A stretch of 64,000 nucleotides of DNA, taken from the NCBI GenBank assembly GCA_017615475.1, contig JAGAAC010000005.1, positions 1-64,000 on the forward strand, written 5' to 3'. Positions 42,005 through 52,099 of the stretch are shown piece by piece (within the stretch, counting starts at the first letter, position 1; each line of letters starts with the position of its first letter). The DNA is from Clostridia bacterium (GTDB taxonomy: Bacteria; Bacillota; Clostridia; Christensenellales; Aristaeellaceae). The notes under the pieces were generated by a model that saw only the letters and a list, made by a program, of their open reading frames with translations, ran no database searches and had not been told where the DNA came from. The position numbers and the translations under genes were made by a program.

Positions 42005-42802
42005 CTAAATAATCATTGAGATAACAGATGTAAAAGCTCCCATCACCGCACTGTTCACCGTTGAAAGCAATCCGGTAAGAAGGCCGCTCATGCAGACAAA
42101 CAGGAAAATGGTATGGATCATCTGCATCATCTGCGGAGTCAGGGCCAGACGGCCTTTGAACACAAACTGATCCACGACCCGGAATCCGTCCAGCGGCGGA
42201 ACGGGAAGCAGATTGAATACAGCCAGACCGAGATTCATCTGCGCAAGCATCAGAAACAGCCTTTGGACATACAGCAGCCAGGGAACCTGCACCCATCCAT
42301 TGAGATAGGAAAACTCACCGGCGTACACCACGTTCGCAAAATATCCTTCGTAAACGTTAATGAGAATGGATTTATTCCCAATCTGACCGAGCTCACCGAT
42401 AAATTCCGGACCCCAGATCAGTTTTGAAAGCAGGGCGGAAATGACCAGGCTGATCAGGCATATGATCAGATTGATCGTTATTCCGGCAATGGACACCAGG
42501 ATATAGTCCCTCCTGTAATTCCTGAAATTGCGGGGGTTGACGGGAACCGGTTTCGCCCAGCCTACTCTCAGGAATACCATACAGATTGTACCCAGGGGAT
42601 CCAGGTGCTTTGCCGGATTAAGCGTCAGTCTTCCCAGCCATTTCGCCGTCGGATCCCCGCACCGGAGGGCAACGTAACCATGTGCGCATTCATGGATAAT
42701 CAGACTGAACAGGATACATACCGCCACATAGATAAATGTGATGATTGTCCCGCCCGGATTGGTTCTCAGTCCTTCCAGAATACTTGTAATACCTGAAAAC
42801 AT
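42005..42802 (-). CDS. Site-2 protease family (M50) membrane metallopeptidase
   Basis: Intramembrane zinc peptidase, 265 residues, with about five to six membrane segments. The metal-binding motif HECAH (HExxH) lies at about residue 38-42 within FSLIIHECAHGYVALRCGDPTAKWLGRLTLNPAKHLDPLG, and the second motif NLLPVPPLDG, with the third ligand, near residue 205. This is the YwhC/YdiL-like short M50 subfamily usually adjacent to scpAB in Firmicutes; substrates unknown. AAGGAG eleven bases before the ATG supports the start. Confidence 0.92.
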   Translation of the reverse strand: MFSGITSILEGLRTNPGGTIITFIYVAVCILFSLIIHECAHGYVALRCGDPTAKWLGRLTLNPAKHLDPLGTICMVFLRVGWAKPVPVNPRNFRNYRRDYILVSIAGITINLIICLISLVISALLSKLIWGPEFIGELGQIGNKSILINVYEGYFANVVYAGEFSYLNGWVQVPWLLYVQRLFLMLAQMNLGLAVFNLLPVPPLDGFRVVDQFVFKGRLALTPQMMQMIHTIFLFVCMSGLLTGLLSTVNSAVMGAFTSVISMII

Positions 42803-42817
42803 TTTGTCTTTCGCTCC

Positions 42818-44782
42818 TTATGCACCTGCTCTTCTGAGCAGTTCCGCTTCATCAATGATTTCAATTCCGAGAGCCTGCGCTTTTGTCAGCTTACTGCCCG
42901 CTTCCTCTCCGGCAACAACAAAAGCGGTTTTTTTACTCACGGATCCGGCGGCGTTTCCGCCGCAGCTGCGAATCAGGTCTTCCGCCTGCTTCCTGCTGAG
43001 TGTCGGCAGCGTACCTGTCACAACGATACTCATTCCGGAAAAGGCGCCTTCTCCTGCGGAAGCCATCTCTTTGGGATGCACCCCTGCTGAAAGCAGCCGG
43101 TCAATCATCTGGTTGTTTTCCGGAAAACTGAAGTATTCTGTTACGCTGGCGGCTACGATATCACCGATATCCGGAATGGAAGTAAGCGCTTCCTCATCCG
43201 CTGCCTTCAGCTTCTCCAGCGTACCGAACCTCTGTGCCAGATCCCTGGCGGTTTTCCGTCCGACATTCGGAATGCCCAGGGCGAAAAGAAAAGCGTCCAG
43301 TTCGCAGTGCTTGCTTTTTTCAAGCGCTTCTGCCAGGTTCCCGGCTTTCTTTTCCTTAAAGCCGTCCAGCATCAGGAAATCCATGGGGGTCAGTGCATAC
43401 AGGTCCGCAGGCTGCCGGATTCCCATCTGGTCATACAGCTGTCCGGCAGTCTTTTCGCTGAACCCGTCTATGTCCATGGCTTCCCGTCCGGCAAAATGCG
43501 CCAGCCGCGCCACAGCCTGCGGACGGCAGGTTTCCCGGTTCATGCAGAACAGATGGGCACCGCGTTCGATCAGTTTTGATCCGCAGGCCGGACAGAATTC
43601 AGGTTTCAGGATGGGCTTCTCATCTTCCGTTGCGTCTCCGGCGCGTCCCATGATTTCCGGGATGACGTCATTGCTTCTGCGAATCCATACATTGCAGCCG
43701 ATCGCCACGTCTTTCCGCTGGATATCGCCCAGGTTGTTGAGGGTGGCTTTGCGTACCGTTACGCCGTAAAAATCCACAGGCTCCAGATGAGCAAGGGGGG
43801 TCAGTTTGCCGGTCCGTCCAAGCTCCCATGTCACATCCAGGAGTTTTGTCACACATTCTTCCGCTTTGAATTTATACGCGACACCCCATCGCGGGAATTT
43901 TTCGGTATATCCCATCCGTTCCCGCAGGGCATAATCACCGACTTTGATCACAACGCCGTCGATCAGCCAGTCCAGCTGGCTCCGGCTCTGTTCTATTTCC
44001 CGGATACAGGCTTCCAGTGCCTCTCTGCCCCTGCTGCTTCCGAGATAGGGGCTGACCTGGAAACCGTTTTCCCGCAGGAAGTCAAGCATTCCCGGTTGGC
44101 TGTCATAAGGCGGGTTCTCAATCGTACCGACCTGGTAGAAAAAGGCATCCAGGTGACGGGAGGCCGTTACCCTCGGATCAAGGTTGCGCAGTGCTCCCGC
44201 GGCAGCGTTTCTTGCGTTCTTGAGGGGTTCCTTTGCTGTCTTGTTGTATTTCTCCAGGGTGCTGAGCCTCATGATGCATTCACCCTGTACCTCCAGCAGG
44301 CCTTTATAAGGGATTTTCCTGGGCACACTGTGGATCGTCCTGGCCTGCGGCAGGATGGCTTCTCCGGTAACACCGTTGCCACGGGTGGCAGCCTGTACCA
44401 GTTCGCCGTCCCGATAGGTAAGATTCAGCGTTAATCCGTCAAATTTATATTCGACGTAGTACTGGAGGTCTTTTGCTTCCGCTAGTTTCTCCGTACGCTG
44501 GATCCAGGCTTCCAGTTCTTCCAGGCTCTGGACCTTGTCCAGCGACCACAGGCGGGTAATATGCCTGTGCTCCTCAAACCCCTTCAGCGGATCGCCGCCG
44601 ACTTTCTGCGTCGGGGAATCCGGCAGGATGATACCGGTTTCCGCCTCCAGCTTTTTCAGCTCATCATAAAGGTGGTCCCACTGCATGTCGGAAATAACAG
44701 GATTGTCCAGCACATAGTAGGCATACGCAGTTTCATTCAGTTTTCTGACAAGTTCCTGCATCCTTTCCTGTGCTTCGTTCAT
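42818..44782 (-). CDS. ligA: NAD-dependent DNA ligase LigA
   Basis: Seals nicks in DNA using NAD. 654 residues. The adenylation site is in YYVEYKFDGLTLNL (KxDG lysine near residue 122), followed by the OB domain, a four-cysteine zinc finger (CPACGSKL...CMNRETC, about 405-430), helix-hairpin-helix repeats and a C-terminal BRCT domain (about 577-654). It overlaps pcrA by four bases (ATGA), a common coupling of helicase and ligase genes in Firmicutes. Confidence 0.98.
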   Translation of the reverse strand: MNEAQERMQELVRKLNETAYAYYVLDNPVISDMQWDHLYDELKKLEAETGIILPDSPTQKVGGDPLKGFEEHRHITRLWSLDKVQSLEELEAWIQRTEKLAEAKDLQYYVEYKFDGLTLNLTYRDGELVQAATRGNGVTGEAILPQARTIHSVPRKIPYKGLLEVQGECIMRLSTLEKYNKTAKEPLKNARNAAAGALRNLDPRVTASRHLDAFFYQVGTIENPPYDSQPGMLDFLRENGFQVSPYLGSSRGREALEACIREIEQSRSQLDWLIDGVVIKVGDYALRERMGYTEKFPRWGVAYKFKAEECVTKLLDVTWELGRTGKLTPLAHLEPVDFYGVTVRKATLNNLGDIQRKDVAIGCNVWIRRSNDVIPEIMGRAGDATEDEKPILKPEFCPACGSKLIERGAHLFCMNRETCRPQAVARLAHFAGREAMDIDGFSEKTAGQLYDQMGIRQPADLYALTPMDFLMLDGFKEKKAGNLAEALEKSKHCELDAFLFALGIPNVGRKTARDLAQRFGTLEKLKAADEEALTSIPDIGDIVAASVTEYFSFPENNQMIDRLLSAGVHPKEMASAGEGAFSGMSIVVTGTLPTLSRKQAEDLIRSCGGNAAGSVSKKTAFVVAGEEAGSKLTKAQALGIEIIDEAELLRRAGA

Positions 44783-47103
44783 TCCTTTTCCTCCACCTTT
44801 ACAATCGGGGCCACTGCCAGTGACAGCTCTCTTTCCCCGGCTGTTTCAAACGTGATCCTGATCCTTGCGTCCGAACCGCTGCCGGATACGCTGATCACAT
44901 TGCCAAAGCCGAATTTGGGATGCCTGACACGGTCTCCGGGACTGAACAGCTTTTGCATGGCTGAGCCCGCGAGCGCATTTGCCGTACTGCCGACAAAGCC
45001 TTTCGAAACGCCCGGAATGCTGTTCAGGTTCAGTCCGTTCAGTTTCAGTTTGGGCTTTCCCAGGTTCGAAAGCGGAATGTGCTTTGGGGCTTCCTGTACA
45101 AAATCATCACTTTCCCATCCGGTATATTCATCTCTCCGGACAGCACTCCGCTCATTGTTTCTCCTGTATCCGCCGCATGCGGCTGCTGAGAATTCCTCCC
45201 TGATGAGTCTCGCCGGAATCTCTTCCAGGAAACGGCTCGGCGGATTATGGCTGTACTGGTTATACAGCATTCTTTCTGAAGCCCGGGACAAATAAAGGCG
45301 TTTCCTTGCCCTCGTAATGCCCACATACATCAGTCTTCTTTCCTCTTCGAGCCGGTTGTCTTCTTCCAGGCTTCTGGAAGAAGGAAAAATGCCTTCCTCC
45401 ATTCCGGGAATAAATACATTGTCAAATTCCAGGCCCTTTGCGGAATGAAGCGTCATCATCGTGACATAGCCGCTCTGGTCTTCAGCCCGGTCCAGGTCCG
45501 TCACCAGCGCGACATTTTCCAGATAGGCCTCCAGGGTGGGCTGTTCGCCGAGTGTGGCAAATTCATGCACTGAACCGCGGAATTCCTGAATGTTTTCAAT
45601 GCGGTTCACGGATTCCTCAGTGTCTTCTTTCCTGTATTGTTCCTCCAGTCCTGTGATGCGGATCATTGTGTCCACAAATTCTTCCAGTTCCATGGTTTCC
45701 TTCATGGCACAAAGCATGATCATCATGCGGAAGAATTCAGAAACGCTGTTCCTGGCACGGCTTCCCAATTCTTCAGGAAGATCAGCCAGAACCGCATAAA
45801 TCGGCACCCCCTGCCTGGCAGCATATTCTGTCAGCGTCTGCACGGTACTGTCGCCGATGGAACGTTTGGGAACATTGATAATCCTTGTCAGGGATATATC
45901 GTCCGCGGGATTGGCGATCACACGGAGATAGGCCAGGATATCCTTGATTTCTTTTCTTTCATAGAACTTCTGACCGCCGAAAACGCGGTACGGGATCCCG
46001 GCCTGCATCAGTACTTCTTCGGGAATACGGCTCTGGGCGTTTGTCCGGTAGAGCAGAGCGATATCCCCGTACTGTATTCCTGTTTTTTTCAGTTCCTGTA
46101 TCTGCTGGATGATCCAGGCCGCTTCTTCACGTTCATCCTGCGCGCAGTAACAGGTGATTTTGTCACCTTCCCCGTGTTCAGTCCACAGCGTTTTATCCTT
46201 TCGGTCCGCATTGTGGGCGATCACCTGGTTAGCGGCATCCAGTATGTTCCCTGTGGAACGGTAATTCTGCTCCAGTTTGATCACGGTCGCGTCAGGATAA
46301 TCTTTTTCAAAATCAAGGATATTCCGGATATCCGCGCCGCGCCACCCGTAAATGCTCTGGTCATCGTCACCGACAACGCACAGGTTCCGGCTTTCAGCGG
46401 TCAGCAGCCGGATGAGTTCGTACTGTGTCCGGTTCGTATCCTGATACTCGTCCACCATGACATAGCGGAAACGTCTGCGGTACATATCCAGCACAGGCGG
46501 GTGATCAGCAAGGAGGATGAGCGTCTTCAGGAGAAGATCATCAAAATCAAGCGCATTCAGTGTTTTCATGCGCTTTTCATATTCTGTCATCACATCATGA
46601 ATCATGGATGCTCTCCGGTCACGCGCGGATTTGGCGAACCACTCATCCGGCATGAGCATCCTGTTCTTGGCATCACTGATCTTTGAGCGTATTTCCCGTA
46701 CAGGCAGGAATTTATCATCAATATTCTGCTGCTTCAGGATTTCTTTCAGCACACGCTGCTGGTCATCGTCATCATAGATCGTAAAGGACCGGCTGTATCC
46801 GATCTTTTCAATATCCCTGCGCAGGATGCGTGCGCAGGTGGAATGGAAAGTGCTGATCCAGGCGGTCTCAGCCTGCTCTTCGCCAATCAGGCTCTGTACC
46901 CTGGATTTCATTTCCCTGGCAGCTTTGTTTGTGAAGGTCAGTGCCAGGATGGAATAAGCCGGTACTCCATGGTCAATCAGATTGGCAACACGGTATGTAA
47001 GTGCGCGTGTTTTGCCGCTTCCGGCACCGGCCAGGATCAGTACAGGTCCTTCCAGTGTCTCAGCGGCTCTGCGTTGTTCAGGGTTTAATGCTGTCAGATC
47101 CAT
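44779..47103 (-). CDS. pcrA: ATP-dependent DNA helicase PcrA (UvrD family)
   Basis: Superfamily 1 3'-5' helicase used in repair and rolling-circle replication. 774 residues. Walker A GAGSGKTRALTYRVANLI lies near residue 27, and VDEYQDTNRTQYELIRLL, YRSTGNILDAANQVIAHN and TMMTLHSAKGLEFDNVFIPG are the further conserved helicase motifs, in order. The C-terminus has the short beta-strand tail found in PcrA (DRVRHPKFGFGNVISVSG), which binds RNA polymerase in B. subtilis. Two bases after the TrpR-like gene. Confidence 0.97.
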   Translation of the reverse strand: MDLTALNPEQRRAAETLEGPVLILAGAGSGKTRALTYRVANLIDHGVPAYSILALTFTNKAAREMKSRVQSLIGEEQAETAWISTFHSTCARILRRDIEKIGYSRSFTIYDDDDQQRVLKEILKQQNIDDKFLPVREIRSKISDAKNRMLMPDEWFAKSARDRRASMIHDVMTEYEKRMKTLNALDFDDLLLKTLILLADHPPVLDMYRRRFRYVMVDEYQDTNRTQYELIRLLTAESRNLCVVGDDDQSIYGWRGADIRNILDFEKDYPDATVIKLEQNYRSTGNILDAANQVIAHNADRKDKTLWTEHGEGDKITCYCAQDEREEAAWIIQQIQELKKTGIQYGDIALLYRTNAQSRIPEEVLMQAGIPYRVFGGQKFYERKEIKDILAYLRVIANPADDISLTRIINVPKRSIGDSTVQTLTEYAARQGVPIYAVLADLPEELGSRARNSVSEFFRMMIMLCAMKETMELEEFVDTMIRITGLEEQYRKEDTEESVNRIENIQEFRGSVHEFATLGEQPTLEAYLENVALVTDLDRAEDQSGYVTMMTLHSAKGLEFDNVFIPGMEEGIFPSSRSLEEDNRLEEERRLMYVGITRARKRLYLSRASERMLYNQYSHNPPSRFLEEIPARLIREEFSAAACGGYRRNNERSAVRRDEYTGWESDDFVQEAPKHIPLSNLGKPKLKLNGLNLNSIPGVSKGFVGSTANALAGSAMQKLFSPGDRVRHPKFGFGNVISVSGSGSDARIRITFETAGERELSLAVAPIVKVEEKE

Positions 47104-47105
47104 GC

Positions 47106-47402
47106 TTATTTTTTCTCTCCCATTGCATCAAGAACACGGCGGTAGCCGTCCGCTCCGTATGAAAGAGAGCGGTTGACCCTGGAGATGGTGGCGCTGGACG
47201 CGCCTGTCTCTTCCGCGATCTTCTGGTAAGTTTCCTTCCTGTCAAGCAGGTAGGCCACTTCCAGCCTCTGGCTGATGCTCTTGATCTCGGGAATCGTACA
47301 GATATCCTCAAAGAAGCGGTAGGCATCTTCCTCGCTTTTCAGCGTAAGGATTGCTTTCATCAGCAGATCGGTCTGACTGTTTCTGATTTTTGGTTCAAAC
47401 AT
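47106..47402 (-). CDS. YerC/YecD-type TrpR-superfamily DNA-binding protein
   Basis: 98-residue helical DNA-binding protein, homologous to the tryptophan repressor fold (YerC/YecD family; in B. subtilis yerC lies just upstream of pcrA, as here). The helix-turn-helix is in YQKIAEETGASSATISRVNRSL (residues about 58-79). Target genes and ligand cannot be read from the sequence; it may be an autoregulator of this long run. The upstream gap (47403-47612) holds only weak minus-strand promoter-like sequences, such as TATCAT or TATAGT near 47441-47451 without a good -35. Confidence 0.9.
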   Translation of the reverse strand: MFEPKIRNSQTDLLMKAILTLKSEEDAYRFFEDICTIPEIKSISQRLEVAYLLDRKETYQKIAEETGASSATISRVNRSLSYGADGYRRVLDAMGEKK

Positions 47403-47548
47403 AACGTCACTTCCCGCTCAATTTCACACTTTAGCGTGCGACTATATGATACCATAAAACGGGACAAAAAAATATGTATTAATTGTTACGTTTTTCCGGT
47501 CTCTTTCCGGCTGTGCACCATATGGCTCTGTTTCTTGAAAATAAACCC

Positions 47549-47577
47549 TTGACACGCTTCCGTATCTCTTCTAAACT
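47549..47577 (+). promoter_or_regulatory. Promoter for glnA
   Basis: TTGACA (47549-47554) and TAAACT (47572-47577) are 17 bases apart. The start near 47584 leaves a leader of about 29 bases. No clear GlnR- or TnrA-type palindrome is visible. Confidence 0.65.
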
Positions 47578-47612
47578 GACATGTATTATTGATGATGAAA
47601 GGTGGGATTCCG

Positions 47613-49697
<2,085 letters not shown>

Positions 49698-49711
49698 TTT
49701 TCATAAAACAC

Positions 49712-49752
49712 AAACCCGCTTCGATTTCAATTCATCGAAGCGGGTTTATTTG
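49712..49752. terminator. Bidirectional terminator between glnA and the MBL gene
   Basis: A 14-base-pair stem, AAACCCGCTTCGAT (49712-49725) with ATCGAAGCGGGTTT (49734-49747), loop of eight, is followed by ATTTG on the plus strand. Read on the minus strand, it ends the convergent MBL gene. Confidence 0.85.
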
Positions 49753-49797
49753 TATCGTTTTTTTCAGTATAAAACTTTTATTATGCATGATGCATGT

Positions 49798-50616
49798 TTA
49801 TCTGATCTTTCCACGATCAAATAACAGCACCCATCCTTCCGGATCCTTCACAATCTGGTGTGTATCGATAGGCGCACCCATATCCACCGCCGGTGCCGCT
49901 TTCATCAGTTCATCCGTCATGTACTCCAGGAAGGCTTTCAGCTCTTTTCCGTCACGGGCCTTTGGCTGATGTGAACAGATCACTGTTTTGATTTCCGGTC
50001 CGTCGTCTTCCAGCGCCCGGATCAGCGTCTTCATATTCTCCCGCCATCCGGAAGCGTCCATGGAAGTCGGGAACCACATCCAGGTGCAGGGATTCCAGTC
50101 ATCTCCGGTGAGCAGCAGTCCCCGTGCCGGTATGAAAACCACAATGCTCCCGGGTGTATGGCCCGGCACAAGGATAACACGGATTTTCAGGCCGCCCAGG
50201 TCCTCTTCCAGGCTGTCAAAAGTCCCGGTTTTTCCGTTGAAGCATATTGCCTCCGGCAGGCTGATGTTCGCAATCATGAAATCGTCCGGCACCGGCACAT
50301 CCTGTCCTTCCGCCTGCTTCATGACCTTCCTGCGCTGTCCCTCACCGGTCCTTTCCCGGAATTCGTCCATGTCCGCTTCACCCATCAAGGTCTGCCCAAA
50401 CCACCTGGCACCCAGCACATGGTCATGGTGTCCGTGGGACAGGTATACCTTCACCGGTTTGTCCGTCAGCGTTCTCACATACGCCTGCACATCTTCCATC
50501 CCGTATCCGGTATCAAACAGGATTGCGCGCTTGTCTCCCTCAATCAGTGTAAAGCAGACGCCCATGGCGTCCTGAATGTGTTTCACGCCCGGGGCGATTT
50601 CGGTAAAATGAAACAT
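49798..50616 (-). CDS. MBL-fold metallo-hydrolase
   Basis: 272-residue metallo-beta-lactamase-fold hydrolase with unknown substrate. The zinc-binding motif HGHHDH (LSHGHHDHVLGARWFG) lies at about residues 60-65, followed by the later VPGHTPGSIVVFIPARGLLLTGDDW with further ligands. GGAGG precedes the ATG, at the edge of the nagB terminator. There is no room for a promoter between terminator and start, so expression depends on readthrough or on a promoter inside nagB. Confidence 0.9.
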   Translation of the reverse strand: MFHFTEIAPGVKHIQDAMGVCFTLIEGDKRAILFDTGYGMEDVQAYVRTLTDKPVKVYLSHGHHDHVLGARWFGQTLMGEADMDEFRERTGEGQRRKVMKQAEGQDVPVPDDFMIANISLPEAICFNGKTGTFDSLEEDLGGLKIRVILVPGHTPGSIVVFIPARGLLLTGDDWNPCTWMWFPTSMDASGWRENMKTLIRALEDDGPEIKTVICSHQPKARDGKELKAFLEYMTDELMKAAPAVDMGAPIDTHQIVKDPEGWVLLFDRGKIR

Positions 50617-50627
50617 GTTTCCTCCTG

Positions 50628-50659
50628 AAAAAAGGGACAGCCGCTTATGCAGCTGTCCC
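50628..50659 (-). terminator. nagB terminator abutting the next gene's ribosome binding site
   Basis: On the minus strand GGGACAGC (50659-50652) pairs with GCTGTCCC (50641-50634), then TTTTTT (50633-50628), and AGGAGG of the next gene follows at once. Good intrinsic terminator for nagB, 15 bases past its stop codon. Confidence 0.8.
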
Positions 50660-50673
50660 CTGTGCTGTTAGTC

Positions 50674-51405
50674 TTATCCCTTGTATCCGATTTCGTCCGC
50701 CAGTTTTTTCTCGATGACAACGGTGGCGTCCCGATGGAGCCGCATGAAGGTGCAGGGGCATTTCGGGTCGATCTTGTCTTCGATCAGCAGCTTGGTGGCT
50801 GCTTCCTGCTTGTTGCCGCTGATGATCATGATCAGGCGCTTCGCCCGCATGATGTTGCCCATGCCCATGGTCACAGCGTGGGTCGGCACGTCTTCCTTGC
50901 TCGCGAAGAACCGCTTGTTGGCTTCGATGGTGGAATCATCCAGCGTCTCCTCATGCGCGCCGTCGTACAGGGTTTCACCGGGCTCGTTGAAGCCGAGGTG
51001 GCCGTCCGGGCCGACGCCCAGCACCTGGATCTCGATCTCGGTCCTGTCCAGAATGTCGTTGAACTCCTTCAGGTTCGCGGCCACATCGCCGGTTCCCTTG
51101 GCGACATAGGTGTTGGCTTTGTCGATATTGATGTGGTCAAACAGGTTGGTGTTCATAAAGTACCGGTAGCTCTGGTCATGGGTACCTTCCAGGCCGACAT
51201 ACTCATCCAGGTTCACACTGTGGATTTTGCTGAAATCAAGCCCTTCTTCCCTGCAGCGGCGGGCCAGTTCCTTATACATTCCCACAGGGCTGGATCCGGT
51301 TGCGAGTCCCAGTGTGCATTCCGGATTGTCGCGCACAATCTTCTCAATGATGTCTGCCGCTTTGCGGGCGCCGTCTTCGTAGTCCTTTGCGATGATAACC
51401 TTCAT
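50674..51405 (-). CDS. nagB: Glucosamine-6-phosphate deaminase
   Basis: Converts glucosamine 6-phosphate to fructose 6-phosphate and ammonia. 243 residues with the phosphate-site ATGSSPVGMYKELARR near residue 38 and the conserved VGPDGHLGFNEPG with the catalytic aspartate and histidine region downstream. The start at 51405 is preferred, eight bases after GGGGG; the ATG six bases earlier lies too close to the ribosome binding site. Third gene of a glmM, transferase, nagB unit dealing with amino-sugar phosphates. Confidence 0.96.
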   Translation of the reverse strand: MKVIIAKDYEDGARKAADIIEKIVRDNPECTLGLATGSSPVGMYKELARRCREEGLDFSKIHSVNLDEYVGLEGTHDQSYRYFMNTNLFDHINIDKANTYVAKGTGDVAANLKEFNDILDRTEIEIQVLGVGPDGHLGFNEPGETLYDGAHEETLDDSTIEANKRFFASKEDVPTHAVTMGMGNIMRAKRLIMIISGNKQEAATKLLIEDKIDPKCPCTFMRLHRDATVVIEKKLADEIGYKG

Positions 51406-51439
51406 AGTCATTTCCCCCTTGAAATGATTTTATAGTTTA

Positions 51440-52099
51440 TTATTTTTTGGCAATAACCGTTCCGTTGTTCTTCCAGATGCTCTTTTCAGGAATGGTTCCG
51501 CGGACGCAGGATGTCGGGTATACATTGGAGTCCCGTCCGATCACGGTTCCGGGGTTCAGGACACTGTTGCAGCCCACTTCAACCCGGTCGCCGAGCATGG
51601 CGCCGATTTTCTTCAGGCCGGTTTCAATTTTCTCATCACCGCACCTGACAACCACAAGCAGTTTGTCGCTCTTGACGTTGGACGTAATGGAACCTGCGCC
51701 CATATGACTCTTGTATCCCAGAATGCTGTCGCCGACATAATTGTAGTGCGGAACCTGCACGTTGTCAAAAAGGATTACGTTTTTGAGTTCCGTGCTGTTG
51801 CCCACCACGCAGTGATCACCGACCAGGGCGCTGCCGCGGATAAAGGCACCCGGGCGGACTTCGGTTTCATGTCCGATAATGGCCGGAGCACCGATATAGT
51901 TGTTGGGATAAATCTTCGCGTCCTTCGCGATCCAGACGTTTTCACTGACTTCGTCAAATTCATCCTTCGGCAGGGTTTTACCCAGTTCAATAATAAATTC
52001 CTTGATTTTTCCCAGCGCTTCCCAGGGATATTCCGTATTTTCAAGAATAGCCGCTGCCCGGGTATGGGTCAGGTCATACAGATCTTTTGTTTTCAGCAT
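51440..52099 (-). CDS. GlmU-C-terminal-like left-handed beta-helix transferase
   Basis: 219-residue protein with hexapeptide repeats (about 60-200, e.g. IGHETEVRPGAFIRGSALVGDHCVVGNSTELKNVILFDN), like the acetyltransferase half of GlmU but lacking the pyrophosphorylase half. Similar proteins are annotated as UDP-N-acetylglucosamine pyrophosphorylase-related or sugar acyltransferases. It overlaps the glmM stop (TAATG) and precedes nagB, so it probably acts on glucosamine-phosphate compounds; the exact reaction is unknown. Confidence 0.85.
   Translation of the reverse strand: MLKTKDLYDLTHTRAAAILENTEYPWEALGKIKEFIIELGKTLPKDEFDEVSENVWIAKDAKIYPNNYIGAPAIIGHETEVRPGAFIRGSALVGDHCVVGNSTELKNVILFDNVQVPHYNYVGDSILGYKSHMGAGSITSNVKSDKLLVVVRCGDEKIETGLKKIGAMLGDRVEVGCNSVLNPGTVIGRDSNVYPTSCVRGTIPEKSIWKNNGTVIAKK

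Noticed and set aside
47425..47440. Imperfect CACAC/GTGCG inverted repeat upstream of yerC, considered as an autoregulatory operator
   Set aside because: Only four of five arm bases match and there is no independent support for its binding protein.
49778..49797. Short ATGCAT repeat after the glnA terminator
   Set aside because: Two six-base palindromes by chance in an AT-rich gap; no promoter or gene depends on it.
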